From assembly GCA_000720805.1 (NCBI GenBank), contig JODI01000034.1:73898-137897 (forward strand): DNA of 64,000 nucleotides. The letters run 5' to 3'. This document shows, one piece after another, positions 52,761 to 60,606 of the stretch. Under the pieces are notes generated by a model. It had not been told where the DNA came from. It saw nothing but the letters and a program-made list of their open reading frames with translations, and did no database searches. Position 1 is the first letter of the stretch; the number at the start of each line of letters is the position of its first letter. Origin of the DNA: Streptomyces violaceoruber. Lineage in GTDB: Bacteria > Actinomycetota > Actinomycetes > Streptomycetales > Streptomycetaceae. The position numbers and the translations under genes were made by a program.

Positions 52761-53105
52761 GTGCCGACCTACCAGTACCAGTGCACCGAGTGTGGCGAGG
52801 GCCTCGAGGCGGTGCAGAAGTTCACCGATGACGCCCTGACCGAGTGCCCGAACTGCCAGGGCCGCCTCAAGAAGGTGTTCTCCGCCGTAGGCATCGTCTT
52901 CAAGGGCTCCGGCTTCTACCGCAACGACAGCCGCAGCTCCTCGTCGAGCAGCTCGCCGGCGTCGTCCTCGAAGTCGTCGACGTCGACGTCCACCTCCGAC
53001 GCGAAGTCGCCGAGCTCCACGAGCTCGGCACCGGCTTCGTCGAAGTCCTCGGACTCGAAGTCGTCGAGCACCGGCACCTCGTCCAGCAGCAGCTCCGCCG
53101 CGTAG
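52761..53105 (+). CDS. FmdB-type zinc-ribbon protein with serine-rich tail (Ruc-like)
   Basis: Protein of 114 aa. The N-terminus VPTYQYQCTECGEGLEAV has the first CxxC, and ECPNCQGRLKKVFSAVGIVF the second, forming one zinc ribbon. From about residue 55 the sequence is almost only Ser, Thr, Ala, Lys and Asp. GTG 52761 has AGGAGGAAG 4 bases upstream. M. tuberculosis Rv0991c (Ruc), a serine-rich FmdB-like redox-activated chaperone, has the same layout and, from memory, lies in the equivalent neighbourhood near mscL and galU. Function here is inferred by analogy. Confidence 0.85.
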   Translation: MPTYQYQCTECGEGLEAVQKFTDDALTECPNCQGRLKKVFSAVGIVFKGSGFYRNDSRSSSSSSSPASSSKSSTSTSTSDAKSPSSTSSAPASSKSSDSKSSSTGTSSSSSSAA

Positions 53106-53136
53106 GTCCGGCTGCCGCCCAGACCCGCTTCTCACG

Positions 53137-53164
53137 GACCCTGTCGTCGTCCGACGGCAGGGTC
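53137..53164 (+). terminator. Terminator after the zinc-ribbon gene
   Basis: GACCCTGTCGTC (53137-53148) pairs with GACGGCAGGGTC (53153-53164) with one mismatch. It is 32 bases beyond the stop. Confidence 0.75.
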
Positions 53165-53185
53165 TTCGGCGTCCGCGACGGCGGT

Positions 53186-53191
53186 TAGGGT
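53186..53191 (+). promoter_or_regulatory. Candidate -10 for leaderless MTA phosphorylase gene
   Basis: TAGGGT is followed by 6 bases and ATG 53198; no Shine-Dalgarno. Confidence 0.45.
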
Positions 53192-53197
53192 GCGGGC

Positions 53198-54040
53198 ATG
53201 GTGAACAAGGCGAACGCAGAGATCGGCGTGATCGGCGGCTCCGGCTTCTACTCGTTCCTCGAGGACGTGACCGAGCTCCAGGTGGACACCCCGTACGGGC
53301 CGCCCAGCGACTCCGTCTTCCTCGGCGAGGTCGCCGGCCGGCGGGTCGCCTTCCTGCCCCGGCACGGACGCGGCCACCACCTCCCGCCGCACCGCATCAA
53401 CTACCGGGCCAACCTGTGGGCCCTGCGGTCCGTGGGGGTGCGCCAGGTCCTCGGCCCGTGCGCGGTGGGCGGTCTGCGTCCCGAGTACGGGCCGGGCACC
53501 CTGCTCGTGCCGGACCAGCTGGTCGACCGGACCAAGTCCCGCACGGGCACGTATTTCGACGGACTGCCGCTGCCGGACGGCACGGTGCCGAACGTGGTGC
53601 ATGTGTCCCTGGCCGACCCCTACTGCCCCGCCGGGCGGGCGGCCGCGCTGAAGGCGGCTCGCGGGCGGGACTGGGAGGCGGTGGACGGCGGCACGCTGGT
53701 CGTGATCGAGGGCCCGCGCTTCTCGACCCGTGCCGAATCGTTGTGGCACCAGGCACAGGGCTGGTCCGTGGTCGGCATGACCGGACACCCCGAGGCCTCC
53801 CTCGCTCGTGAACTGGAGCTCTGCTACACGTCCTTGACCCTGGTCACCGACCTCGACGCCGGCGCCGAGACGGGCGAGGGCGTCTCCCACGACGAGGTAC
53901 TGCGGGTGTTCGCGGCGAACGTGGACCGGCTGCGCGGCGTGCTGTTCGACGCCGTGGCCGCACTGCCGTCCACGGAGGAGCGGGACTGCCTGTGCGTGAA
54001 CGCGCTGGGCGGGATGGATCCGGGGCTGGCGCTGCCGTAG
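53198..54040 (+). CDS. S-methyl-5'-thioadenosine phosphorylase
   Basis: PNP/MTAP-family enzyme of 280 aa. Motifs: IGVIGGSGFYSFLEDVTELQ (phosphate-binding GSG), LPRHGRGHHLPPHRINYRAN (family signature HxxxHxxPPHxxNYRAN), VIEGPRFSTRAES and VGMTGHPEASLARELELCYT. It cleaves methylthioadenosine to adenine and methylthioribose-1-phosphate in methionine and polyamine salvage. ATG 53198 appears leaderless. Confidence 0.94.
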   Translation: MVNKANAEIGVIGGSGFYSFLEDVTELQVDTPYGPPSDSVFLGEVAGRRVAFLPRHGRGHHLPPHRINYRANLWALRSVGVRQVLGPCAVGGLRPEYGPGTLLVPDQLVDRTKSRTGTYFDGLPLPDGTVPNVVHVSLADPYCPAGRAAALKAARGRDWEAVDGGTLVVIEGPRFSTRAESLWHQAQGWSVVGMTGHPEASLARELELCYTSLTLVTDLDAGAETGEGVSHDEVLRVFAANVDRLRGVLFDAVAALPSTEERDCLCVNALGGMDPGLALP

Positions 54041-54228
54041 CCGGGACGCGGGAACGGCGCGAGCCGTACGAGCCAGGGGCGGAGTGAGGGGCGGAGTCAG
54101 GGGCGGAACGTCCCGTTCGGGTGAGGGAGTTGTCCACAACCCGCGAGTAGTCCACGGGCCTCAGCGGGAATCGGCGCGACGCCGGATCGTGGCATCGCAA
54201 GCCGATTCCTCGTCGCAGGTGGTGTCCC

Positions 54229-54801
54229 ATGTCGTCCTACGCTCCCGCACCGTGGCCCTCGCCCTCACTCCCGCCCTCGTCCTCACCCTCGTCGGGTGTG
54301 GACACTCCCCCGACCTGCGAGGTCCCGCACTTCGCCCCGGTCCGTGTGCGCGGCGGGCGGTATCAACTGCAGCGCCTGGTACGGCATCGACGGCGGGCCG
54401 TGGCGGTCGGTCTCACCGTCACGGCGGCCGCCGCCCTGGCGACGGGGCCCCGGGAGACGGAGCAGGCCCCGGGCCGTCCCGTGGCGGATCCGGTACGGGA
54501 ACGCCGTGCCGTCCAACTCGTGACGGCGCCGGTGCGGATCGCCGACGGGGCCACCGTGCGGCTGCTGCGCCCCGGTGACCGGGTCGACGTCATCGCCGCC
54601 GAGCAGACGGCGACGGGCGGCGGCGCCCGGGTGGTCGCGCGCGGGGCACGGGTGTCGAAGCTGCCGGAGGCGCTGGAGGCACCGGAAGCCGCGGGCGGGG
54701 GCGGGGGCGGGGCGTTGGTGATGTTGTCGGTGCCGCGTTCCACCGCGGCGCGTCTCGCCGGCGCGAGCACGACGGCACGGCTGGCGGTGACCCTGTGTTG
54801 A
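54229..54801 (+). CDS. SAF-domain protein (RcpC/CpaB-like)
   Basis: Protein of 190 aa with a Pro/Ser-rich N-terminus, a basic patch and a short membrane segment (about 53-72, RRRAVAVGLTVTAAAALATG). A SAF/CpaB-like domain (about 90-190) contains VQLVTAPVRIADGATVRLLR, then PGDRVDVIAAE and a C-terminal VMLSVPRSTAARLAGAS. CpaB/RcpC proteins assemble Flp pili, but no pilus genes are adjacent, so the name describes the fold only. ATG 54229. The MscL gene follows 105 bases later. Confidence 0.8.
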   Translation: MSSYAPAPWPSPSLPPSSSPSSGVDTPPTCEVPHFAPVRVRGGRYQLQRLVRHRRRAVAVGLTVTAAAALATGPRETEQAPGRPVADPVRERRAVQLVTAPVRIADGATVRLLRPGDRVDVIAAEQTATGGGARVVARGARVSKLPEALEAPEAAGGGGGGALVMLSVPRSTAARLAGASTTARLAVTLC

Positions 54802-54906
54802 GCCGTCGCGTCGTGGAGCCACCCGAATGGACAGGGCCGCCATGCCCTGGCGTAGGTTGCGGAGCTGTTTGTCCCACAACCTGCGCAGGCAAGGAGAGTC
54901 CCCTAG

Positions 54907-55383
54907 GTGAGCGAGAAGAAGCCGAGCGTCCTTCAGGGCTTCAAGGCCTTCCTGATGCGCGGGAACGTCGTCGATCTGGCCGTGGCGGTGGTCATCGGCG
55001 CGGCCTTCACCAACATCGTCAACTCCGTGGTGAAGGGCATCATCAACCCGCTGGTCGGCACGATCGGCACGCAGAATCTCGACAACTACAACTCGTGCAT
55101 CAAAGGCCCCTGCAGGGGCACGGGCGACCACCTGACCGGTGTCCGGATCCTGTGGGGCTCCGTCCTCGGCGCCACCCTCACCTTCGTGATCACAGCGGCC
55201 GTCGTCTACTTCCTGATGGTCCTGCCGATGTCGAAGTACCTGGCACGGATGGAGGCCCGCAGGAAGGCGAAGGAGGGTACGCACGAGGTCATGGAGGTGA
55301 CCGAACTGGAGGTGCTCAAGGAGATCCGCGACGCGTTGCTCGCCCAGCAGCGGCAGCGCGGTTCAGGGCACGACGAGCGGTAG
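54907..55383 (+). CDS. mscL: Large-conductance mechanosensitive channel
   Basis: Channel subunit of 158 aa. The N-terminal amphipathic helix FKAFLMRGNVVDLAVAVVIG leads into TM1 (AAFTNIVNSVVKGIINPLVG). A loop with two Cys (SCIKGPCRGTG) is followed by TM2 (LGATLTFVITAAVVYFLMVL) and a charged C-terminal helix. It opens under hypo-osmotic membrane tension. The paired loop cysteines are unusual for the family. GTG 54907. Confidence 0.96.
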   Translation: MSEKKPSVLQGFKAFLMRGNVVDLAVAVVIGAAFTNIVNSVVKGIINPLVGTIGTQNLDNYNSCIKGPCRGTGDHLTGVRILWGSVLGATLTFVITAAVVYFLMVLPMSKYLARMEARRKAKEGTHEVMEVTELEVLKEIRDALLAQQRQRGSGHDER

Positions 55384-55438
55384 CCGCGGCGCGGTTCGGG
55401 CCACGACGAGCGGCGGCGGTCCGCGGGGCCCGGCGGGC

Positions 55439-55621
55439 TCAGATGTGGTGGGGCGGCTTCTCGTCGAGGAAGCGCTTCAGGTCGGCCGCGCTGTCGCCGC
55501 CGGCGCCGGGCCGCTCGCCCCACCCCCGGTCCGTGTCGTCCGAGGACTGCTGGTCCAGCGGATCGTCGAAGATCAGCGCGGGGTTCGGCTCGCGCCGCTC
55601 GGGGTCGGAGGCGGTACTCAT
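55439..55621 (-). CDS. Small acidic conserved protein
   Basis: Protein of 60 aa, MSTASDPERREPNPALIFDD then PLDQQSSDDTDRGWGER and the C-terminal DLKRFLDEKPPHHI. It is polar, probably disordered with a short C-terminal helix, and lacks Cys or membrane segments. ATG 55621 was chosen because the frame upstream to 55699 enters unrelated sequence. It converges with mscL. Function unknown. Confidence 0.75.
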   Translation of the reverse strand: MSTASDPERREPNPALIFDDPLDQQSSDDTDRGWGERPGAGGDSAADLKRFLDEKPPHHI

Positions 55622-55682
55622 CCGTCCAGGGTACGGCCCGGAGGCGACCGCATCGGTTGTGAAGCCGTTCACCTGTTTCTTG

Positions 55683-56288
55683 GAGACCGCGACCACCACG
55701 TCCGACGCGTACGACCTGCCGTACGCCGGGCACGGCAGGAAGGCCCGGGCGAGGCTTACCCGGTACGACCGGATGATGGCCCGCCGCAGGCCGAAGAAGG
55801 GACAACCGGCGTCGAAGGGCTACCGCGAGGCGAAACACCTGCGGGCGAAGGCGTACAAGAAGGTCGCCAGGCAGCTTCAGGACACCGGCCGTAAGTGGGC
55901 CAAGAAGGTGGTCCTCGACCACGACGCCATCGCGGTCGAGGACTTCCGCCCGAAATTCCTGGCCAGGACCACCATGGCCCGCAAGGCCGCTGACGCCGCC
56001 ATCGGCGCCACCAAGGCCGCTCTGCTCGAGATGGGCCGCAAGCACGGGCGGGGCATCCGCCTCGTCCACCCCGCGCACACCACGATGGACTGCGCGCACT
56101 GCGATGCGAGAGCCCAGCATCGCCTGCCGCTGGGTGAGCGCACCTGCACCTGCACCTGCACCGCGTGCGGAACCGTGTCCCCCAGGGACAAGAACTCCGC
56201 ACGCGTCATGCTCGTCCGGGCTGGTCTCAACCCGGCTGGTGCCGATGGCGGAAGACCTCCTGGAGCGCTGCTCCAGGAGGCGGCCTGA
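55683..56288 (+). pseudogene. Decayed TnpB (IS200/IS605-type OrfB) gene, 5' part missing
   Basis: The frame starts within TnpB at ETATTTSDAYDLPYAG and runs to TGA 56286-56288, about 200 residues. Retained are the RuvC-II glutamate in DAIAVEDFRPKFL, MARKAADAAIGATKAAL, the zinc finger MDCAHCDARAQHRLPLGERT and the RuvC-III region SPRDKNSARVMLVRAGLNPA. The first RuvC aspartate (normally in GVDWG just upstream) and the whole N-terminal half are gone, so no active nuclease can be made. The second zinc knuckle is widened by a hexamer duplication (CTCTCTACG). Two strong hairpins follow at the element's 3' end. Confidence 0.9.
56256..56280 (+). other. Hairpin in the tnpB 3' end (candidate omega-RNA/right-end structure)
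   Basis: Perfect 11-bp arms (CCTCCTGGAGC at 56256-56266 and its complement at 56270-56280) with a 3-base loop, overlapping the last tnpB codons. Confidence 0.7.
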
Positions 56289-56293
56289 GCCAG

Positions 56294-56328
56294 GAATCCT
56301 CCCCTCCCCTTCAGGGAGGGGAGGATTC
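56294..56328 (+). other. Hairpin at the putative right end of the TnpB element
   Basis: Perfect 15-bp arms (GAATCCTCCCCTCCC and its complement) around CTTCA. It is followed by AA, so the putative right end ends in TTCAA. In TnpB systems the guide RNA scaffold is transcribed from this region and ends at the element boundary. Here it may alternatively act as a terminator or affect the ltrA leader 35 bases away. Confidence 0.7.
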
Positions 56329-56362
56329 AAAAGAATGCGGGCGGTTCTGTTCTGCTGGACCC

Positions 56363-57586
56363 ATGACGTCCAGTCCCCCTCCCTCTTCCCCGCCCGCCGC
56401 CCAGAGCGCCTCCGAAGGCCGTGGCCCGCTGCGCAGACTCACCGCCCGCGGTCGTCACGAGGCACACCGCGTGGCCTCGCCGCTGGAGCTCTTCTTCGAC
56501 CTGTGTTTCGTCGTGGCGATCGCCCAGGCCGGCATCCAACTGGTGCACGCCGTGGCCGAGGGCCACACGGGCGAGGGCATCCTCAACTACGCGATGGTCT
56601 TCTTCGCCATCTGGTGGGCGTGGATGAACTTCACATGGTTCGCCTCGGCGTACGACAACGACGACGCCCTCTACCGGGTCGTCACGCTGGTACAGATCGC
56701 CGGCGTGCTGGTGCTGGCCGCCGGGATCTCCCGGGCGTTCGAGGACCACGAGTTCCTGGCCGTCTGGCTGGGTTACGTGATCATGCGGCTCGCCATGACG
56801 GCGCAGTGGCTGCGGGCGGCGCTGTCCAGCGAGGGCCCGGAGCGGACCACGGCCCTGCGGTACGCCGGCGGTGTGCTGGTCTGTCAGGTCGGCTGGCTGG
56901 GTCTTGTGGTCCTGCCGGAGGGCGCCCGGCTGTGGGTGTTCCTGGTGATGGCGCTGGCGGAGTTGTGCGTGCCGCCGTACGCCGAGAAGAACCACACCAC
57001 GTCCTGGCATCCGCACCACATCGCGGAGCGGTACGGGCTGTTCACGATCATCGTGCTCGGCGAGACGATCGCGGCGGCGACGGTCGCCGTGAAGTCGGGC
57101 ATCGACGAGAACGACGCGTTGGGCGAGCTGCTGCCGATCGCCGCGGGTGGGCTGCTGATCATCTTCGCCGCCTGGTGGATCTACTTCGTGGTGCCCATCC
57201 ACGGCCGTCTGCGCACCAGCGGGCAGGCGTTCCTGTGGGGTTACGGCCACTACCTGGTCTTCACGTCGGCGGCGGCGATCGGCGCCGGGCTGGAGGTGGC
57301 GGTGGAGCAGGCGCTCGGCGAGGCGCACATCTCCACGCTGTCCGCGTCGGCGGCCGTGACCCTTCCGACGGCTCTGTACCTGCTCACTGTGTGGGCGCTG
57401 CACGCGCGGTATTTCAAGGTGGGCATCACCCAGCAACTGGTGCTGCCGGTCACGGCACTCCTGATGATCTGCTGCACCTTCCTGGGCGAATGGGCGGTGT
57501 TGACGGCAGGCATCGTGTCGGCGCTGTCGGTGGCGGTCGGCTCGGCACTGACCGGACGCGGGGCCGCGAGGAGGAGCGGGGCGTAG
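56363..57586 (+). CDS. Low temperature requirement protein A family
   Basis: Membrane protein of 407 aa with about ten helices. The LtrA signature appears as VASPLELFFDLCFVVAIAQA near residue 33, YGLFTIIVLGETIAAATVAV near 220 and WWIYFVV. LtrA was named for cold growth in Listeria; its biochemical role is not known. ATG 56363 starts MTSSPPPSSPPAAQSASEG. No ribosome site is evident and the upstream region is the decayed TnpB right end, so its promoter may have been altered. Confidence 0.9.
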   Translation: MTSSPPPSSPPAAQSASEGRGPLRRLTARGRHEAHRVASPLELFFDLCFVVAIAQAGIQLVHAVAEGHTGEGILNYAMVFFAIWWAWMNFTWFASAYDNDDALYRVVTLVQIAGVLVLAAGISRAFEDHEFLAVWLGYVIMRLAMTAQWLRAALSSEGPERTTALRYAGGVLVCQVGWLGLVVLPEGARLWVFLVMALAELCVPPYAEKNHTTSWHPHHIAERYGLFTIIVLGETIAAATVAVKSGIDENDALGELLPIAAGGLLIIFAAWWIYFVVPIHGRLRTSGQAFLWGYGHYLVFTSAAAIGAGLEVAVEQALGEAHISTLSASAAVTLPTALYLLTVWALHARYFKVGITQQLVLPVTALLMICCTFLGEWAVLTAGIVSALSVAVGSALTGRGAARRSGA

Positions 57587-57696
57587 AAGCGGGCCACCTG
57601 AACCGCCCGGGCCGGCTGGTCCGCCCAAGCCGTCTGCGCCCTGAGGAAGGGCATGGGAGCGGTCCCGGTCCCGATGCCTGGACAAGACTGGGCCCC

Positions 57697-58821
57697 ATGA
57701 CAGTTGACGCATTGACGGACGTCGCCGGTGTCCGGGTGGGGCACGCCACACGGACCGGCGGAAGGTGGCTCACCGGGACCACGGTCGTGCTCGCGCCGGA
57801 GGGCGGTGCCGTGGCCGCGGTGGACGTGCGCGGCGGCGGGCCCGGCACCAAGGAGACCGACGCCCTCGACCCGCGCAACCTGGTGCAGAAGGTCGACGCG
57901 ATCGTGCTGACCGGCGGCAGCGCGTACGGGCTCGACGCGGCCTCCGGAGTGATGGCCTGGCTGGAGGAGCAGGGACGCGGAGTGCGGGTCGGGGCGGACC
58001 CGGCGCACGTCGTCCCGGTGGTGCCCGCGGCCTGCGTCTTCGACCTGGGGCGGGGCGGCGACTTCCGGGCCAGGCCGGACGCGGCCACGGGGCGGGCCGC
58101 GGTGGAGGCGGCCGCCGCGAGCGAGGCCGGGGCGCGGGTCGGGCAGGGGTGCGTGGGCGCGGGGACGGGCGCCACGGTCGGTCCGCTCAAGGGCGGGGTC
58201 GGCACCGCGAGTACGGTCCTCGGCTCGGGTATCACGGTGGCCGCGCTGGTGGTGGCCAACGCGGCGGGCGCGGTGACGGACCCGGAAACGGGCGTGCTGT
58301 ACGGGGAGTTGTTCCAGGGACGCGTGCGGTACCCGCAGCCGCGTGTCCACGAGGCCGCACTCCGGCACCTCGCCGAAGCGGCCGGGCGGAACACCCCTCC
58401 GCCGCTCAACACCACCCTCGCGGTGGTCGCCACCGACGCGGACCTGTCGAAGGCACAGGCCCAGAAAATGGCCGGCACCGCCCACGACGGCATCGCACGC
58501 GCCGTGCGCCCGGTCCACCTCCTCCACGACGGCGACACGGTCTTCGCCCTGGCCACCGGAACCCATCGCCTCGGCACCACCAATCCCGATAACCCGGCCA
58601 CCGGCGCCCCGGCCCCCGACAGCCCCGTCACCGGCAGCTCCGTCCCCGACACCCCCCTCGTCCTCAACGAGATCCTGGCGGCGGCCGCGGACACCGTGAC
58701 CCGCGCCATCGTCAATGCCGTCCACGCGGCGGAGTCGGTGAAGGGGCCGGGCGGCGCGTGGCCGTCGTACGGGGAGCTTTACGGAGAGGTGCCCGAGGAG
58801 ACGGACGAAGAGACGGACTAA
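57697..58821 (+). CDS. P1 family (DmpA-like) peptidase
   Basis: Protein of 374 aa with the DmpA/OAT fold: LTDVAGVRVGHATRTGGRWL, the GGPGTKETDALDP block, VLTGGSAYGLDAASGVMAWL and the self-cleavage/nucleophile region near PLNTTLAVVATDADLSKAQA. Family members are Ntn-type aminopeptidases or beta-aminopeptidases that autoprocess. The nucleophile would be the Thr in N-T-T-L. An acidic tail (EVPEETDEETD) ends the protein. ATG 57697. A Pro/Ala/Thr insertion (NPATGAPAPDSPVTGSSVPD) precedes the last domain. Confidence 0.9.
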   Translation: MTVDALTDVAGVRVGHATRTGGRWLTGTTVVLAPEGGAVAAVDVRGGGPGTKETDALDPRNLVQKVDAIVLTGGSAYGLDAASGVMAWLEEQGRGVRVGADPAHVVPVVPAACVFDLGRGGDFRARPDAATGRAAVEAAAASEAGARVGQGCVGAGTGATVGPLKGGVGTASTVLGSGITVAALVVANAAGAVTDPETGVLYGELFQGRVRYPQPRVHEAALRHLAEAAGRNTPPPLNTTLAVVATDADLSKAQAQKMAGTAHDGIARAVRPVHLLHDGDTVFALATGTHRLGTTNPDNPATGAPAPDSPVTGSSVPDTPLVLNEILAAAADTVTRAIVNAVHAAESVKGPGGAWPSYGELYGEVPEETDEETD

Positions 58822-59188
58822 GAGACGGACGGGGAGAGGGACAGCGAGACGGGCGAGAACAGGGGCGGGGAGAAGGGCGGGGGGATGGACACGCATGCGG
58901 ACGGGGGCTGTTGAGCGGGCGCCGTAGCGGGGCAGGGCGACGGCCGGGCGGGTGCCGGGTGACTGCCAGGCGGGTGCCGGGTGACTGCCAGGCGGGTGCC
59001 GGGTGACTGCCGGGCGGGTGCCGGGTGACTGCCGGGCGGGTGCCGGGTGACTGCCGGGCGGGTGATTGTCCTGGTTCTGTCACGTAAGGGCGTTCACGCC
59101 GGACGCTGGGAACCCGACCCGTCCGCGATCCCCTCTTTCTTCACGCACTGGAGCGGATCACCCACATCACATGAACCTGGAGCGGCTC
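58822..59188. other. 367-base spacer without a supported gene
   Basis: After a run of GAGACGGA-like repeats continuing from the peptidase 3' end (to about 58890) comes a 22-bp tandem repeat (58951-59060), listed separately. The remainder, 59064-59188, is presumed promoter and leader of the L,D-transpeptidase gene; I see no clear -10/-35 pair. No coding region is supported on either strand. Confidence 0.7.
58951..59060. repeat. 22-bp tandem repeat, five copies
   Basis: GGTGCCGGGTGACTGCC(A/G)GGCG is repeated with exact 22-base period at 58951, 58973, 58995, 59017 and 59039, with a partial sixth start at 59061. The only variation is A or G at unit position 18. The period is not a multiple of three. 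Confidence 0.97.
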
Positions 59189-60415
59189 GTGACAACGCCG
59201 GACACAGCAACAAGGCGTGCGCTCGGGGTCGGAGCCGTCCTGATGGTCGGCGCCCTGACCCTGACGGCCTGCAGTGGGAGCACGAACGCCGAGGATGGGA
59301 GCACCGACGGCAAGGACGGCGGCGGCTCGTCCCCGACGTCCGTCGCGAAGATACTCATCTCGGCGAAGAACGGTTCGACCGGTGCGTCGATCAACTCCAC
59401 CGGCGTGCGGGTCAGCGACGGCCGGTTGACCGAGGTGAGGATGACGGTCGCGGCGACGGGACAGCCCGTACCCGGAGCGTTGTCCGCGGACGGAGACAAC
59501 TGGAAGCCGAAGGAACAGTTGGAGCGCGGGACGAAGTACGAGATAACGGCGAGGGCGAAGGACTCGAAGGGCAAGGCCGCCGCCACGGACTCCGTGTTCA
59601 CCACCGTCTCCAAGGCGAACAGTTTCATCGGCACGTACACGCCCGACAACGGGACGACGGTCGGCGTCGGGATGCCGGTGTCGTTCACCTTCGACAAGGC
59701 CATCAGCGACAAGAAGGCCGTTCAGTCGCACATCTCGGTCACCTCCAGCGGCGGGCAGGAGGTGGTCGGGCACTGGTTCGGCGAGCAGCGGCTCGACTTC
59801 CGGCCCGAGGAGTACTGGAAGGCCGGCTCCAAGGTCACGATGAAGATCGACCTGGACGGGGTCGAGGGCGCGAACGGCGTCGTCGGGGTGCAGAAGAAGA
59901 CGGTCACCTTCACGATCGGGCGCTCGCAGGTGTCCACGGTCGACGTGAACACGCAGACCATGACGGTGGTGCGGGACGGCAGGACGCTCAGGAAGGTGCC
60001 GATCTCGGCGGGCAGCGCCGAGTTCACCACGTACAACGGGCAGATGGTGATCTCCGAGAAGTACCCGGAGATCCGGATGGACAGCAGGACGGTCGACCTC
60101 GCCAACGCGTACGACATCCCGGACGTCCCGCACGCGATGCGGCTGACGACCTCGGGGACCTTCATCCACGGCAACTACTGGTACAACAAGGCCAACCCGC
60201 CCTTCGGCCGCCAGGGCACCAGCCACGGCTGCGTGGGCCTGCAGGACGTCCGGGGCGCCAAGGGCGACACGACCGCCAAGTGGTTCTACGACAGCTCGAT
60301 GCTCGGGGACGTGGTGATCGTCAAGCACTCCCCGGACAAGACCGTGGCTCCCGACAACGGGCTCAACGGCTGGAACATGGCGTGGAGCGAGTGGGTCGCG
60401 GGCAGCGCCACATGA
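59189..60415 (+). CDS. L,D-transpeptidase lipoprotein (YkuD domain, Ig-like repeats)
   Basis: Protein of 408 aa. A signal peptide with lipobox LTAC (VLMVGALTLTACSGS) gives a lipid-anchored exported enzyme. Two Ig-like domains (about 60-240) precede the YkuD domain (about 245-385). Its active-site region is FIHGNYWYN...RQGTSHGCVGL, with the nucleophilic Cys in SHGCVGL. A C-terminal Trp-rich tail (NGWNMAWSEWVAG) is typical of actinobacterial Ldts. It forms 3-3 peptidoglycan cross-links. GTG 59189 has GGAG 6 bases upstream; ATG 59171 lacks a site. Confidence 0.94.
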   Translation: MTTPDTATRRALGVGAVLMVGALTLTACSGSTNAEDGSTDGKDGGGSSPTSVAKILISAKNGSTGASINSTGVRVSDGRLTEVRMTVAATGQPVPGALSADGDNWKPKEQLERGTKYEITARAKDSKGKAAATDSVFTTVSKANSFIGTYTPDNGTTVGVGMPVSFTFDKAISDKKAVQSHISVTSSGGQEVVGHWFGEQRLDFRPEEYWKAGSKVTMKIDLDGVEGANGVVGVQKKTVTFTIGRSQVSTVDVNTQTMTVVRDGRTLRKVPISAGSAEFTTYNGQMVISEKYPEIRMDSRTVDLANAYDIPDVPHAMRLTTSGTFIHGNYWYNKANPPFGRQGTSHGCVGLQDVRGAKGDTTAKWFYDSSMLGDVVIVKHSPDKTVAPDNGLNGWNMAWSEWVAGSAT

Positions 60416-60521
60416 TCGCCGGGAGTATTCGCGCGTAGCCTCTGACCGGCGGTTTTTGACGAATCATCCGGCCGCGTGGGAACTTTCCCCGCGGCCCCGG
60501 CGTTTTCCGGGCGTACGTTTT

Positions 60522-60549
60522 CTCGGTTCCCGGACATGATGTCCGACCG
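60522..60549. promoter_or_regulatory. Extended inverted repeat upstream of the DUF6227 gene
   Basis: CGGACAT-G-ATGTCCG (60531-60545) is perfect, and the outer CTCGGT/CCGAG bases extend the stem imperfectly. It lies just before the short leader ORF and could be an operator. Confidence 0.5.
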
Positions 60550-60561
60550 AGGGACTACGGT

Positions 60562-60606
60562 ATGCACCCACAAGGTGACATGCAGCAACGCCGGGAGAAA
60601 CCTTGA
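60562..60606 (+). CDS. Possible 14-codon leader ORF before the DUF6227 gene
   Basis: ATG 60562 reads MHPQGDMQQRREKP and stops at TGA 60604-60606, which overlaps the TTG start of the next gene as TTGA. This is a candidate for translational coupling. Such a short ORF could be chance. Confidence 0.3.
   Translation: MHPQGDMQQRREKP

Noticed and set aside
54229..54801. Flp/Tad pilus assembly locus
   Set aside because: Only the SAF-domain protein is present; no secretion ATPase, pilin or prepilin peptidase is adjacent.
58951..59060. CRISPR array or coding repeat
   Set aside because: Units are contiguous with no spacers, and the 22-base period breaks any reading frame.
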